In this document: positions 1-6,230 of the stretch, piece after piece
Position numbering within the stretch: position 1 is the first letter of the stretch
How the letters are laid out: each line of letters begins with the position of its first letter
NCBI GenBank assembly: GCA_020062805.1
Contig: JAGUVP010000098.1
Span: 1 to 6,371 of the forward strand
Direction of reading: 5' to 3'
Length of the DNA: 6,371 nt
Origin: Candidatus Bipolaricaulis sp.
Lineage (GTDB): Bacteria > Bipolaricaulota > Bipolaricaulia > Bipolaricaulales > Bipolaricaulaceae
Translations under genes and position numbers: made by a program
The notes under the pieces: model-generated
The model's database searches: none
Told to the model about the DNA's origin: nothing
What the model saw: the letters and a program-made list of their open reading frames with translations, nothing else

Positions 1-244
1 CAGCCACGGTCGTGACGGCCCCGCTCGGTGTGGTCGCGGAGATTGCACCGGCTCCAAACAGCCCTTCCTCCTCGCCGTCGCTGAGTCCATCTCCGTCGGT
101 GTCGCAGTTGCAGGGGTCGGTCTCACCGCTTCCCTGCGCGCCCGTCGCGCCGATCACACCTTGCCAGATGCCGTCCTTGTTCTTGTCCTCGTACCCGTCC
201 AGCAGACCGTCACCGTCGGAGTCGGGGTTGTTCACAAACGGGCA
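1..244 (-). repeat. Duplicated 81-residue calcium-repeat module, distal copy
   Basis: This is the second copy (residues 981-1061, cut by the edge) of a module that also lies at 556-799. It runs from CPFVN through DSDGDGLLDGYED, QGSGET and DTDGDGLSDGEEE to LFGAG and TPSGAV. By hand alignment about 58 of 81 residues match the other copy, with no gap, at a constant offset of 555 nt (185 codons). It may extend further left. Confidence 0.85.
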
Positions 245-3184
245 AATCGTATCGTCTTCCCCCCCGAGAGCGCGGAAGTACGGGGACGACGGATCGCCGA
301 GGCGTGTCCCCGGGTACGTGTGCCCCCGTGCTGTCCACTCGACGTAGTCGCTGAGCCCGTCGTTGTCCGTGTCCGGGCTCAGCGGATTGGAGACTTGCTG
401 GAACTGCCGCTTAGGCCACACTCCGCCGATGGCGATCAGCTCGTCGGCGTCGCCGATCCCGTCGCCATCTGTGTCCCAGTGCAGCGGGTTCGTGCCCGTC
501 ACGTTGACCTCTTCCCAGTCGGAGAGCCCGTCGTTGTCCGAGTCGTCGTCGAGCGCGGCGACGGTGATCACGGCTCCCGAGGGCGTGATCGCGGTGATGG
601 GGCCGGCGCCAAACAGCGCCTCTTCTTCTCCATCGCTCAGGCCGTCGCCGTCGGTGTCCCACATACAGAAGTGCGTCTCGCCTGACCCTTGGGACGTGCT
701 ATTCCCGATGACGTTGGTGATGAGCCCGTCGCGGTTCCGATCCTCGTAGCCGTCCTGGAGTCCGTCGTCGTCCGAGTCATCGTCGTTCACGAACGGACAG
801 CCAAAGGCGATCTCCACGTCATCTCGTAGGCCGTCGCCATCCGTATCCTGCATGAGGGGGTCGGAGTGATCGCGCGGGTCGGCGCTGCTCCAGGTGGCCA
901 CTTCAGCTCCGTCAGAGACTCCGTCGCAGTCGGTGTCGGCCACGCAGGGATTCGTCCCGTACACGTAGAACTCGTCACCGTCGGAGAGTCCGTCGCCATC
1001 GCTGTCCCACACCGTGGGGTTCGGTCGGCGGCTGCCTCCGATGTAGCCACCGGCCCACGCGATCTCGTCGGCATCCCACATCCCGTCGTCATCGGTGTCA
1101 ACCTTGTAGGGATTGGTGCCGATCGCGAGTTCCACCACGTCGGGGATTCCGTCTCCGTCGATGTCCGTCTCCATGGCAAGGCTGGCGGCGTCAATCACGA
1201 TCCCGATGCCAGCGACGACCGCCTTGAGGATGTCACTGATGGGGATTGTCACGCCGCTGCTGACGATGAGCCCGCCGACGATGACACCATCGGGGATCAC
1301 ATCGAGTACGAGCGCGACACCGTCGAGGTAGAGCTTGTAGAGGTCCAGGACCAGCTTGGCTGCGTTGAGCGCCTGCAGCGTCGCCGTAACGTTGATGCCC
1401 CCCGACCCGCATCCGTCATCACACTGGGAGCCGTCGGTGCCATCTCCGGGGTCTGCCTGGAGGGTGCGCTGGATGTTGACCGCGCCCGTCGACGGGAGGT
1501 GGGTTCTGTCCGTGGGTTGGAACTGCACGGCTAGGCTGACGAACGGGAGTTCCGAGTCGAGGCTGCCATCACACTGGAGAAGCAACGGGCCGGAGAGCCC
1601 GCCACAGAGGACCGTATCCGGCTGGAGCAGGCGGATGTCGCCCATCAGAACGGTCCTCGGGCCGGCGTTCCCAGAATCCTCCTCCACGGTCACGCTGTAG
1701 TCGACTCCCGTTTCCGTGCTGGTCCCCGTAACCGTCGTGACCGTCGGGCGCTTCTGGATCCCCTGGCCGAAGTAACCCTCGCTGCCGGCGTGGACGCCAT
1801 CGAGCGCTGTGTAGTGCACGTAGATCGTGTCGATGCCCGCGTGCGCGTCCAGACCGATGCACGTGTAGACGAACGCCCCTGAGGGGGCCGCGCCCAACGA
1901 GGGGACCAGCGTCGCATCCGCTCCGAGGTAGGATGAGTACGAGAGCACGCCCACCGGCGGCGTCGCTGTCCCGACCCCGGCGGTGTCCTCCACGGTGACC
2001 GAGTACGTGCATCCCTGGTTGACCAGGAGGGTCGCGGTGCAGCCCTCCACGGTCACCCGCGTCGGGCGTAGGTGCACGGTCAGCAACTGATTCGTCGATC
2101 TCTCGACATATACGGTCGAGCTCGTCCCGAAGGTGGCGGTCAGGGTCGTGATGCCAGCTTCGAACGCCCCCGGCGTGTACGTGACCGTGCAGCACCCGTT
2201 CGCGTCGAGCGTTGCAGCGTAGCTTGTCGGATATGTGCTTTCGAACAAGCCGGTCCCATTGGTTGTCAGGGTGACCGTCTGTCCGGTCAAGTCAGGGGGC
2301 GTGCCGGATGTCGTGTCGTCCTCGACGCACACCGTGATCATCACGTTCTGCAAGATGTAGGCCGTGGTCGGGGAAACGCTCATCACGACGTCGGCCTGGC
2401 GCTTCTGGATTGCCTGATCGAACGTGTCGCTGCCACTGGCGTAGACACTGTCCCCGGCGTAGCTTGCGGTGATGACGTGCGGCGTGGTCGCGGCGTCCGC
2501 CGGCGTGTACGTGAACTCGAAGTACCCGCCGTCGAGCGCTGCCAGGTCGTACGACGTCGGTGTCAGCGTTCCGCTCCCGCTTGTGGTGAGCGTCACCGTT
2601 CCGGTGGGGGGCGTCGCGTAGTTCTCCGGGATACCGTAGACGGAGACCCTTCCCGTGGCCGTGTCCCCGACGACAAGTGGGGTGTCCGAGACGAAGACGG
2701 TCACGCCCGTCGCCGGGAGGACCGTGTGCTCCTCGGTATCGGAGGCGCTGGTGAAGTTCCCGTCTGAGGAGACGAACGTCGCCGTGATTGTCAAGTCGCC
2801 AACCGTGGTCGAGGTCAGGAAGCAGCGCCAGACCCATCCATTCGGATAGTCCCCGCTCGACACGGTTCGGGAGTCACTCGCGCCGTGTCCGTCCGTCACA
2901 GTGACCGTACCGTACGGGCTCAGACCGCTTGGGTTGTCCCCGGTGACCCTGACCTCGAACTCGACCGCGTACTGCTCTCCCACCACTGAGGGCTCGGGGC
3001 AGATCCCCGTCCCCCCGGTGCAGGCCGGATCGGATGTATCCTTGATCGTCACCGTGACAGCGATCTGGCCCAAGCCGGCAACTCCCAGCGCCAGGGCCAG
3101 ACCAAGAACCGCGATCAGTGAAGCACAAGTTCTGGGTCGGACTCCGCCCATCGTGCTACCCCACCTGGCTGAACGACGCATCAT
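1..3184 (-). CDS. Giant secreted Ig-like / calcium-repeat (TSP3-like) surface protein, 3' end beyond window
   Basis: The minus strand is open without a stop from ATG at 3184 to the left edge, giving 1061 residues with the C-terminus missing. Two adjacent ATGs (3184, 3181) lie 5 and 8 nt after a GGGGGAGG ribosome site, so either may be used; a third ATG at 3149-3151 is less well placed. Residues 1-39 look like a Sec signal peptide (Arg-rich start, Leu/Ala core, likely cut near GLG/Q40). Residues about 41-157, 158-262, 263-373, 374-479 and 480-600 are Thr/Val-rich beta domains resembling bacterial Ig-like repeats (pattern GTVTL, then YTP, then TASYAGD); the fifth is degenerate. Residues 608-670 form a hydrophobic, probably helical spacer. 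From residue 674 on there are at least twelve DxDxDG motifs typical of bacterial thrombospondin type 3 calcium repeats. Such proteins are usually surface or extracellular adhesins or fibres; the role here is inferred. It follows the barrel gene by 25 nt, suggesting one operon. Any C-terminal anchor or sorting domain is out of view. Confidence 0.9.
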   Translation of the reverse strand, partial: MMRRSARWGSTMGGVRPRTCASLIAVLGLALALGVAGLGQIAVTVTIKDTSDPACTGGTGICPEPSVVGEQYAVEFEVRVTGDNPSGLSPYGTVTVTDGHGASDSRTVSSGDYPNGWVWRCFLTSTTVGDLTITATFVSSDGNFTSASDTEEHTVLPATGVTVFVSDTPLVVGDTATGRVSVYGIPENYATPPTGTVTLTTSGSGTLTPTSYDLAALDGGYFEFTYTPADAATTPHVITASYAGDSVYASGSDTFDQAIQKRQADVVMSVSPTTAYILQNVMITVCVEDDTTSGTPPDLTGQTVTLTTNGTGLFESTYPTSYAATLDANGCCTVTYTPGAFEAGITTLTATFGTSSTVYVERSTNQLLTVHLRPTRVTVEGCTATLLVNQGCTYSVTVEDTAGVGTATPPVGVLSYSSYLGADATLVPSLGAAPSGAFVYTCIGLDAHAGIDTIYVHYTALDGVHAGSEGYFGQGIQKRPTVTTVTGTSTETGVDYSVTVEEDSGNAGPRTVLMGDIRLLQPDTVLCGGLSGPLLLQCDGSLDSELPFVSLAVQFQPTDRTHLPSTGAVNIQRTLQADPGDGTDGSQCDDGCGSGGINVTATLQALNAAKLVLDLYKLYLDGVALVLDVIPDGVIVGGLIVSSGVTIPISDILKAVVAGIGIVIDAASLAMETDIDGDGIPDVVELAIGTNPYKVDTDDDGMWDADEIAWAGGYIGGSRRPNPTVWDSDGDGLSDGDEFYVYGTNPCVADTDCDGVSDGAEVATWSSADPRDHSDPLMQDTDGDGLRDDVEIAFGCPFVNDDDSDDDGLQDGYEDRNRDGLITNVIGNSTSQGSGETHFCMWDTDGDGLSDGEEEALFGAGPITAITPSGAVITVAALDDDSDNDGLSDWEEVNVTGTNPLHWDTDGDGIGDADELIAIGGVWPKRQFQQVSNPLSPDTDNDGLSDYVEWTARGHTYPGTRLGDPSSPYFRALGGEDDTICPFVNNPDSDGDGLLDGYEDKNKDGIWQGVIGATGAQGSGETDPCNCDTDGDGLSDGEEEGLFGAGAISATTPSGAVTTVA
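556..799 (-). repeat. Duplicated 81-residue calcium-repeat module, proximal copy
   Basis: Residues 796-876 of the giant protein, from CPFVN to TVA, are the first copy of the module repeated at 1-244. Both copies share GYED, VIG, QGSGET, one Cys shortly after QGSGET, DTDGDGLSDGEEE, LFGAG and TPSGAV. Synonymous and conservative changes are spread through the module, which suggests an old duplication kept under protein-level selection rather than an assembly artefact. Confidence 0.85.
1175..1363 (-). other. Hydrophobic helical spacer between Ig-like and calcium-repeat regions
   Basis: Residues 608-670 of the giant protein are rich in Leu, Val, Ile and Ala, with a few regularly placed Asp and Lys (LYKLYLDGVALVLD, then KAVVAGIGIVIDAASLA). 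This differs sharply from the Thr-rich beta domains before it and the Asp-rich repeats after it. It could be an amphipathic helical bundle or helical hairpin; the most hydrophobic stretch (about 654-666) is short for a membrane span and contains Asp nearby. I see no family match. Confidence 0.5.
1741..3064 (-). repeat. Tandem bacterial Ig-like domains 1-4 of the giant protein
   Basis: Four successive beta-rich domains of about 105-117 residues follow the signal peptide. Domain 2 (about 158-262) is the most typical, with GTVTLTT, a FTYTPAD strand and TASYAGDSVYASG near its end. Domains 2 and 4 both close with the same IQKR linker, at residues 259-262 and 476-479, 217 residues apart, which suggests a two-domain duplication (2+3 and 4+5). 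Cysteines at 55 and 62 in domain 1, and several in domains 3 to 5, could form disulfides. Domain borders are approximate; a fifth, degenerate domain continues to about residue 600. Confidence 0.7.
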
Positions 3185-3189
3185 CGCTG

Positions 3190-3197
3190 CCTCCCCC
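3190..3197 (-). promoter_or_regulatory. Ribosome binding site of the giant protein gene
   Basis: GGGGGAGG lies 5 nt before the first ATG (3184) and 8 nt before the second (3181). It sits wholly in the 25-nt gap after the barrel gene's stop codon, so the second gene has its own strong translation start within the presumed shared transcript. Confidence 0.8.
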
Positions 3198-3209
3198 TCT
3201 CGCATCTCT

Positions 3210-4535
3210 CTAGAACACATAACCCACCGTGATTGCGAACATCGCCAGCCCGCCGCGCCCGAACGTGAGGCCGAATCCAGCCACAACGGGGCTCAGGTTC
3301 AGGCTGAACCGCGTGCTCAAGGCCGAGAACGTGAGACCCGTGTCGGAACGCCAGGAGTAGTTGAGCCCGTAGTTCGCCGTGAGCAGTCCATGGCTCAGCG
3401 CGAGCCCGAACGCTGCCGAGGTGACCCCCCGGTCAGGGACGGCGGTCGCGCTAGCAGAACAGGAACCACTCGTCCACCCGAAGCTGAACTGATGCCGATA
3501 GCTCAGGTTGAGGCTCCACGACTTGAACTCGCCCGATTCGTCGAACTGCAGGTTGAGCGTGCCGAAGTCGCCTGGGATGCTCACGAAGAACCCACCCCAC
3601 TTCAGCCCGGTCGTGATCCCGAGGGTGAACGAGGTGCCCACGCTCGCCTTCTCGAACAGGGTGAGGCCGACGCTCCCCGTGAGACTGATGAACGGGCTGT
3701 TTTTCGGCTGGATCCTCGCCGAGACGCCGACGCGGAAGTTGCTGATCGGCCCCAGACACCACGGGCACGGGAACGGGATGTTAGTGAGGGACACCGTGAG
3801 GTACATCGCGTCCGGGTCGGCCTTCCCGTAGGTGGAGTACTTCTTCACGCTGAACGACCCCGGCGTGGCTCCGAGGGCCATCTGGAGGCTGAGGGAAGCG
3901 CCGTCTCCCACCCGCGATGACAGAGTGATCAGGCTCCCCAGGGCGAAGCTCTGGTCGGCCGCGGTGTAGAACACCGGGTCGCCCGGCGGGGGCAGCGGGG
4001 TGAAGCGGGCCCCCGGGTTGGGGAAGTTGAGGTCCTGGAACACCATAATCCACCGGAAGGTCATCCCGGAGAGCGTGGCGCTGGCCTCAAGGCGCGCCTG
4101 GGCGAACAGGAAGTCGCCCGGAGGGATGATGACCGTGTTCGGCAGGTTGTTGACGTCCACGATCGTCTCGTACGGCACCGAGAACACCAACTCGGGCTTG
4201 ATCGTGATTCCCCCCCAGGTACCGTCCAAACCCGCAACCACGTGCTCAACCCCCGGGATCCCGAACACCGTGCTCACAAATGCCACCATAGACTGGAAGG
4301 TGCACCGCAGGTTGATCCCGACCTCCACGTCCCAGGCGAACACCGCCCGCTCACACGGGGTGGGGAGCTTGATCCCGTCTACCGTTGAGCACGGGAGCGG
4401 ATAGCCCGCGATGCTGAGCGTGGTGGATCCGCTTAGGACGCCAGGCCCCACGGATACCGCCCCTGCCCCTCCTCCCCACAGACCCAGAACACAGAACAGG
4501 AATAGCCACGCCCACCCGCCCCTGCCTCTTCCCAT
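3210..4535 (-). CDS. Outer-membrane beta-barrel-like envelope protein of unknown family
   Basis: A 441-residue protein starting at ATG 4535, 6 nt after AGGGAG. Residues 1-26 form a clear signal peptide: Arg near the start, a Trp/Leu/Phe-rich core, cut predicted after GAGA26. From about residue 265 the protein is a run of amphipathic strands with alternating hydrophobic and small/polar residues and many aromatics (FRVGVSARI, GTSFTLGITTGLKW, WSLNLSYRHQFSFGW, TANYGLNYSW). It ends in AMFAITVGYVF; a terminal Phe on a final strand is the usual signal for barrel insertion by the BAM machinery. The N-terminal half (27-260) is also beta-rich and may add strands or form a plug or periplasmic domain. 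Mature-region cysteines are at 49, 61, 78, 257, 260 and 359, including a CPWC pair. It is the first gene of a likely operon with the giant secreted protein 25 nt downstream. I do not recognise the family; a porin, a secretion partner or a structural outer-membrane protein are all possible. Confidence 0.85.
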   Translation of the reverse strand: MGRGRGGWAWLFLFCVLGLWGGGAGAVSVGPGVLSGSTTLSIAGYPLPCSTVDGIKLPTPCERAVFAWDVEVGINLRCTFQSMVAFVSTVFGIPGVEHVVAGLDGTWGGITIKPELVFSVPYETIVDVNNLPNTVIIPPGDFLFAQARLEASATLSGMTFRWIMVFQDLNFPNPGARFTPLPPPGDPVFYTAADQSFALGSLITLSSRVGDGASLSLQMALGATPGSFSVKKYSTYGKADPDAMYLTVSLTNIPFPCPWCLGPISNFRVGVSARIQPKNSPFISLTGSVGLTLFEKASVGTSFTLGITTGLKWGGFFVSIPGDFGTLNLQFDESGEFKSWSLNLSYRHQFSFGWTSGSCSASATAVPDRGVTSAAFGLALSHGLLTANYGLNYSWRSDTGLTFSALSTRFSLNLSPVVAGFGLTFGRGGLAMFAITVGYVF

Positions 4536-4541
4536 GCTCCT

Positions 4542-4547
4542 CTCCCT
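4542..4547 (-). promoter_or_regulatory. Ribosome binding site of the barrel protein gene
   Basis: AGGGAG lies 6 nt upstream of ATG 4535, inside the purine-rich run 4537-4547. A second GGAG at 4537-4540 is too close to serve this ATG. This supports the chosen start, which also puts the signal peptide at the N-terminus. Confidence 0.7.
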
Positions 4548-4598
4548 CGCTACGGGGTGGCGCTCGAACCGCGAGTGTAATGGGCGTCACCGGCGGCC

Positions 4599-4627
4599 AC
4601 ACTAGCACGATCGGGGAACGATGTCAA
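4599..4627 (-). promoter_or_regulatory. Sigma70-like promoter of the barrel / giant protein operon
   Basis: On the minus strand a perfect -35 box TTGACA (4622-4627) is followed, after exactly 17 nt, by TAGTGT (4599-4604). TAGTGT matches TATAAT at only three positions but has a TGn extension directly upstream (TGCTAGTGT), as in extended -10 promoters. The predicted start near 4592 gives a 5' leader of about 57 nt before ATG 4535. No equally good promoter was seen in the 25 nt before the giant gene, so both genes probably depend on this one. Confidence 0.65.
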
Positions 4628-4797
4628 GAGCTTAGCTTGCCCCTGCTTGAGGGCGGTTCACTGACGAGAGGGTCTGATTACAGGACCAGCGCTCAAGTGC
4701 CGATTGGCCTGATCTTAGGGGGAGATCGATGGGCACCTCTCCACAGTGCCCCCTGCCCCACCCCGACCGGCCGCAACGAGCGGTCACCCGTGCTGCA

Positions 4798-5778
4798 TCA
4801 GTCGCTGACGAGTTCGCGCAGATCCCACAGCCGCACGGTCCCGTCCTGCGACCCGGAGGCGAGCGCGGTCCCATTGGGCGTGAAGGCGACAGAGGTCACC
4901 CAGCGGGTGTGACCCGCGGACGCCTGCACCATCCTCCCGGTCGCGACCTCCCACAACCGCACGGTGTTGTCGTAGGACCCTGAGGCCAGGAACCGCCCGT
5001 CGGGGCTGAACGCCACAGAAGCAACGAGGCCGGGGTTGGCCATCGTGCGGATCTCCCACCCGCCGCCGACGCTCCACAGCTTGATCTCGCCCAGGAAGAA
5101 CCCGGTCCCCCGCGCTGCCGAGGCCACGGTCGCCCCGTCAGGGCTGAACGTCACCGCGGTGACCTGATCCGCGTGGCCTGTAAGCACGGACAACTGCGTT
5201 CCGGTGGCCGCATCCCACAGCCGGACGGTCGCGTCGTAGGACCCTGAGGCCACGGCCCCCCCGGTGGGGCTGAACGCCACGGCGGTCACCCAGTCCTCGT
5301 GTCCGCGGAGGGTCCGCAAGAGCGTGCCCGCCTCGGCATCCCACAGCCGCGCCGTTCCGTCGCACGACCCCGATAGCAGGACAGCGGTCGTCGGCGAGAA
5401 CGCGACAGAGGTCACGCACCCGACGTGGCCCTGCAGTACGTGCAACGTCTGCCAAGTAGCGGAATCCCAGATCCTCACGGTGGCATCGTCGGATGCAGAG
5501 GCGAGGAACCGGGCGTCGCTGCTCCAGCTCACCGACGTCACCCGGCCGGTGTGACCCTCCAGGGTCCGGGCGGACCTCCAGTCCCCCGTGTCGACGATCC
5601 GGATTGCCTGTTCAACCGCCACCGCGAGGTAGCGACCGTCCGGCGAGAAGGCCACCGCAGCGACCCGCCCCACCGCGATCGGCTGTTGGGGGATGGGAAA
5701 GGGCTGGGCCCACGCCCCCAACCCTGCGATAGACCATATAGACGTAACCACCAGCGCCAGAAGCTCTTTCCCGATCAA
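4798..5778 (-). CDS. Exported seven-bladed WD40 beta-propeller protein
   Basis: A 326-residue protein, if started at TTG 5778, which sits 5 nt after a very strong GGAGGAGGAGG site. The same frame is open up to ATG 5862, but that start would bury the signal peptide 28 residues inside and lies upstream of the predicted promoter. With the TTG start, residues 1-24 form a signal peptide (Lys, hydrophobic core, AWA/Q cut). Seven WD40 repeats follow, at about 34-75, 76-117, 118-159, 160-201, 202-247, 248-289 and 290-322. They show the usual GH start, V(T/A)SVAFSPDG strand, LASGSxD turn and TVRLWD end. The repeat length is 42 residues except blade 5, which has four extra. Seven repeats make one closed propeller, with the N-terminal segment (about 25-33) able to supply the closing strand. 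WD40 propellers bind partners and have no catalysis of their own; this one should act outside the cytoplasm. The partner is unknown. There is no other domain. Confidence 0.9.
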   Translation of the reverse strand: MIGKELLALVVTSIWSIAGLGAWAQPFPIPQQPIAVGRVAAVAFSPDGRYLAVAVEQAIRIVDTGDWRSARTLEGHTGRVTSVSWSSDARFLASASDDATVRIWDSATWQTLHVLQGHVGCVTSVAFSPTTAVLLSGSCDGTARLWDAEAGTLLRTLRGHEDWVTAVAFSPTGGAVASGSYDATVRLWDAATGTQLSVLTGHADQVTAVTFSPDGATVASAARGTGFFLGEIKLWSVGGGWEIRTMANPGLVASVAFSPDGRFLASGSYDNTVRLWEVATGRMVQASAGHTRWVTSVAFTPNGTALASGSQDGTVRLWDLRELVSD

Positions 5779-5783
5779 CGCAA

Positions 5784-5794
5784 CCTCCTCCTCC
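5784..5794 (-). promoter_or_regulatory. Strong Shine-Dalgarno site that fixes the TTG start of the WD40 gene
   Basis: GGAGGAGGAGG, three overlapping GGAGG-type cores, ends 5 nt before TTG 5778. No ATG or GTG codon lies in frame at a suitable distance, so the site decides for the TTG. A strong site often compensates for a weak start codon. Confidence 0.75.
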
Positions 5795-5807
5795 GAGCTA
5801 CTCCCCG

Positions 5808-5836
5808 AGTGTACGGAATGCCGTCCCCCGAGCCAA
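5808..5836 (-). promoter_or_regulatory. Candidate sigma70-like promoter of the WD40 gene
   Basis: On the minus strand TTGGCT (5831-5836, four of six matches to TTGACA) is followed after exactly 17 nt by TACACT (5808-5813, four of six matches to TATAAT). Transcription would begin near 5801, leaving a leader of only about 22 nt that holds the Shine-Dalgarno site. If used, the ATG at 5862 would not be transcribed. Both boxes are imperfect, so this is moderate evidence only. Confidence 0.45.
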
Positions 5837-5999
5837 CCGGTGCCCGTCCCGCATGCGCGCATCGCAGAGACTTTCAGGAAAGACTGCGCTCCGTCTCCGT
5901 GGACCGAGCGAGTCCGGTACGGTCAACGGAGCACGGACAACCGATCACGGATGTCTGTGCCCGCAGGCTCGCGTAGTGTAGGCCCGAGAACCCAGGCAC

Positions 6000-6057
6000 T
6001 CCCACACAGGCTGTCAGGATCCTGCTTTCGTGTCTGAGGCTAGCAGCCCGTGTGGGA
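6000..6057. repeat. Long inverted repeat (14-bp arms, one mismatch, 30-nt loop)
   Basis: The arm TCCCACACAGGCTG (6000-6013) pairs with CAGCCCGTGTGGGA (6044-6057) with one mismatch. The loop contains a perfect 10-bp palindrome CAGGATCCTG (6015-6024) and can add a small TCAG/CTGA stem. No T-run follows on either side, so it is not a standard terminator. It could be an RNA structure, a protein-binding site or part of a small mobile element. Confidence 0.6.
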
Positions 6058-6064
6058 ATGCCAG

Positions 6065-6076
6065 GGTCCGCGGACC
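6065..6076. repeat. Perfect 12-bp palindrome
   Basis: GGTCCGCGGACC reads the same on both strands and is followed within 20 nt by another hairpin. It could be a dimeric protein site or part of a folded RNA. No function is evident. Confidence 0.5.
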
Positions 6077-6083
6077 TGCGGCA

Positions 6084-6102
6084 CGCGGGCCTTCGGCCCA
6101 CG
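6084..6102. repeat. GC-rich hairpin with TTC loop
   Basis: GGGCC (6087-6091) pairs with GGCCC (6095-6099) around a 3-nt TTC loop, and CG/CG pairs continue beyond one mismatch. No T-run follows, so a Rho-independent terminator is not supported. Confidence 0.45.
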
Positions 6103-6163
6103 GACTTCCGCTGTACGCAAGGTGAGGTTCATGACGCTGCAAGACGTCTATTCGGGAGGGTAC

Positions 6164-6180
6164 TCCAACGGCCTGTTGGA
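6164..6180. repeat. Short hairpin, 6-bp stem
   Basis: TCCAAC and GTTGGA form a perfect 6-bp stem around GGCCT. It lies in the same structured, gene-free stretch. Confidence 0.4.
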
Positions 6181-6230
6181 TCCATGAAGTCCACCCCAGG
6201 AACCTCGCCCTCCGCGGGGATCCGATCTTC

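Larger units (their letters stand above)
1..1165 (-). repeat. Array of DxDxDG calcium-binding (TSP3-like) repeats inside the giant protein
   Basis: Residues 674-1061 of the giant protein carry twelve clear acidic motifs, in order: DIDGDG, DTDDDG, DSDGDG, DTDCDG, DTDGDG, DSDDDG, DTDGDG, DSDNDG, DTDGDG, DTDNDG, DSDGDG and DTDGDG. Most are followed by a Leu/Ile/Val-S/xD and a Glu pair (for example GLSDGEE). Two shorter motifs, DRNRDG and DKNKDG, follow GYED. The Asp spacing matches the calcium-loop pattern of thrombospondin type 3 and related bacterial repeats; calcium binding is inferred from that family knowledge. The array is still continuing at the left edge, so the true number is larger. 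Confidence 0.85.

Noticed and set aside
161..1534. Plus-strand frames 161-685 and 866-1534
   Set aside because: They are antisense reflections of the repetitive calcium-repeat coding region; their apparent V-G-V-rich repeats mirror the DxDxDG codons on the other strand.
1569..2837. Minus-strand frames 1569-2195 and 2292-2837 as separate genes
   Set aside because: They lie out of frame inside the uninterrupted giant protein gene, are rich in His/Arg/Gly, and lack sensible starts.
2901..3920. Long plus-strand open frame (339 codons)
   Set aside because: It spans the boundary between two well-supported minus-strand genes, has Arg/Glu/Pro-rich composition typical of antisense frames in GC-rich DNA, and shows no domain pattern or ribosome site.
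4624..4650. TCAAG / CTTGA inverted repeat overlapping the -35 box of the barrel operon
   Set aside because: Arms of 5 bp separated by 17 nt are expected by chance; not enough for an operator call.
4731..4751. Possible terminator after the WD40 gene (GGGCAC/GTGCCC, 9-nt loop)
   Set aside because: The stem is only 6 bp and is not followed by a T-run on the minus strand; no Rho-independent terminator can be supported in 4536-4797.
6018..6223. Three GGATCC sites within about 200 nt
   Set aside because: A curiosity of composition; one sits in a palindrome already listed and no biological role follows.
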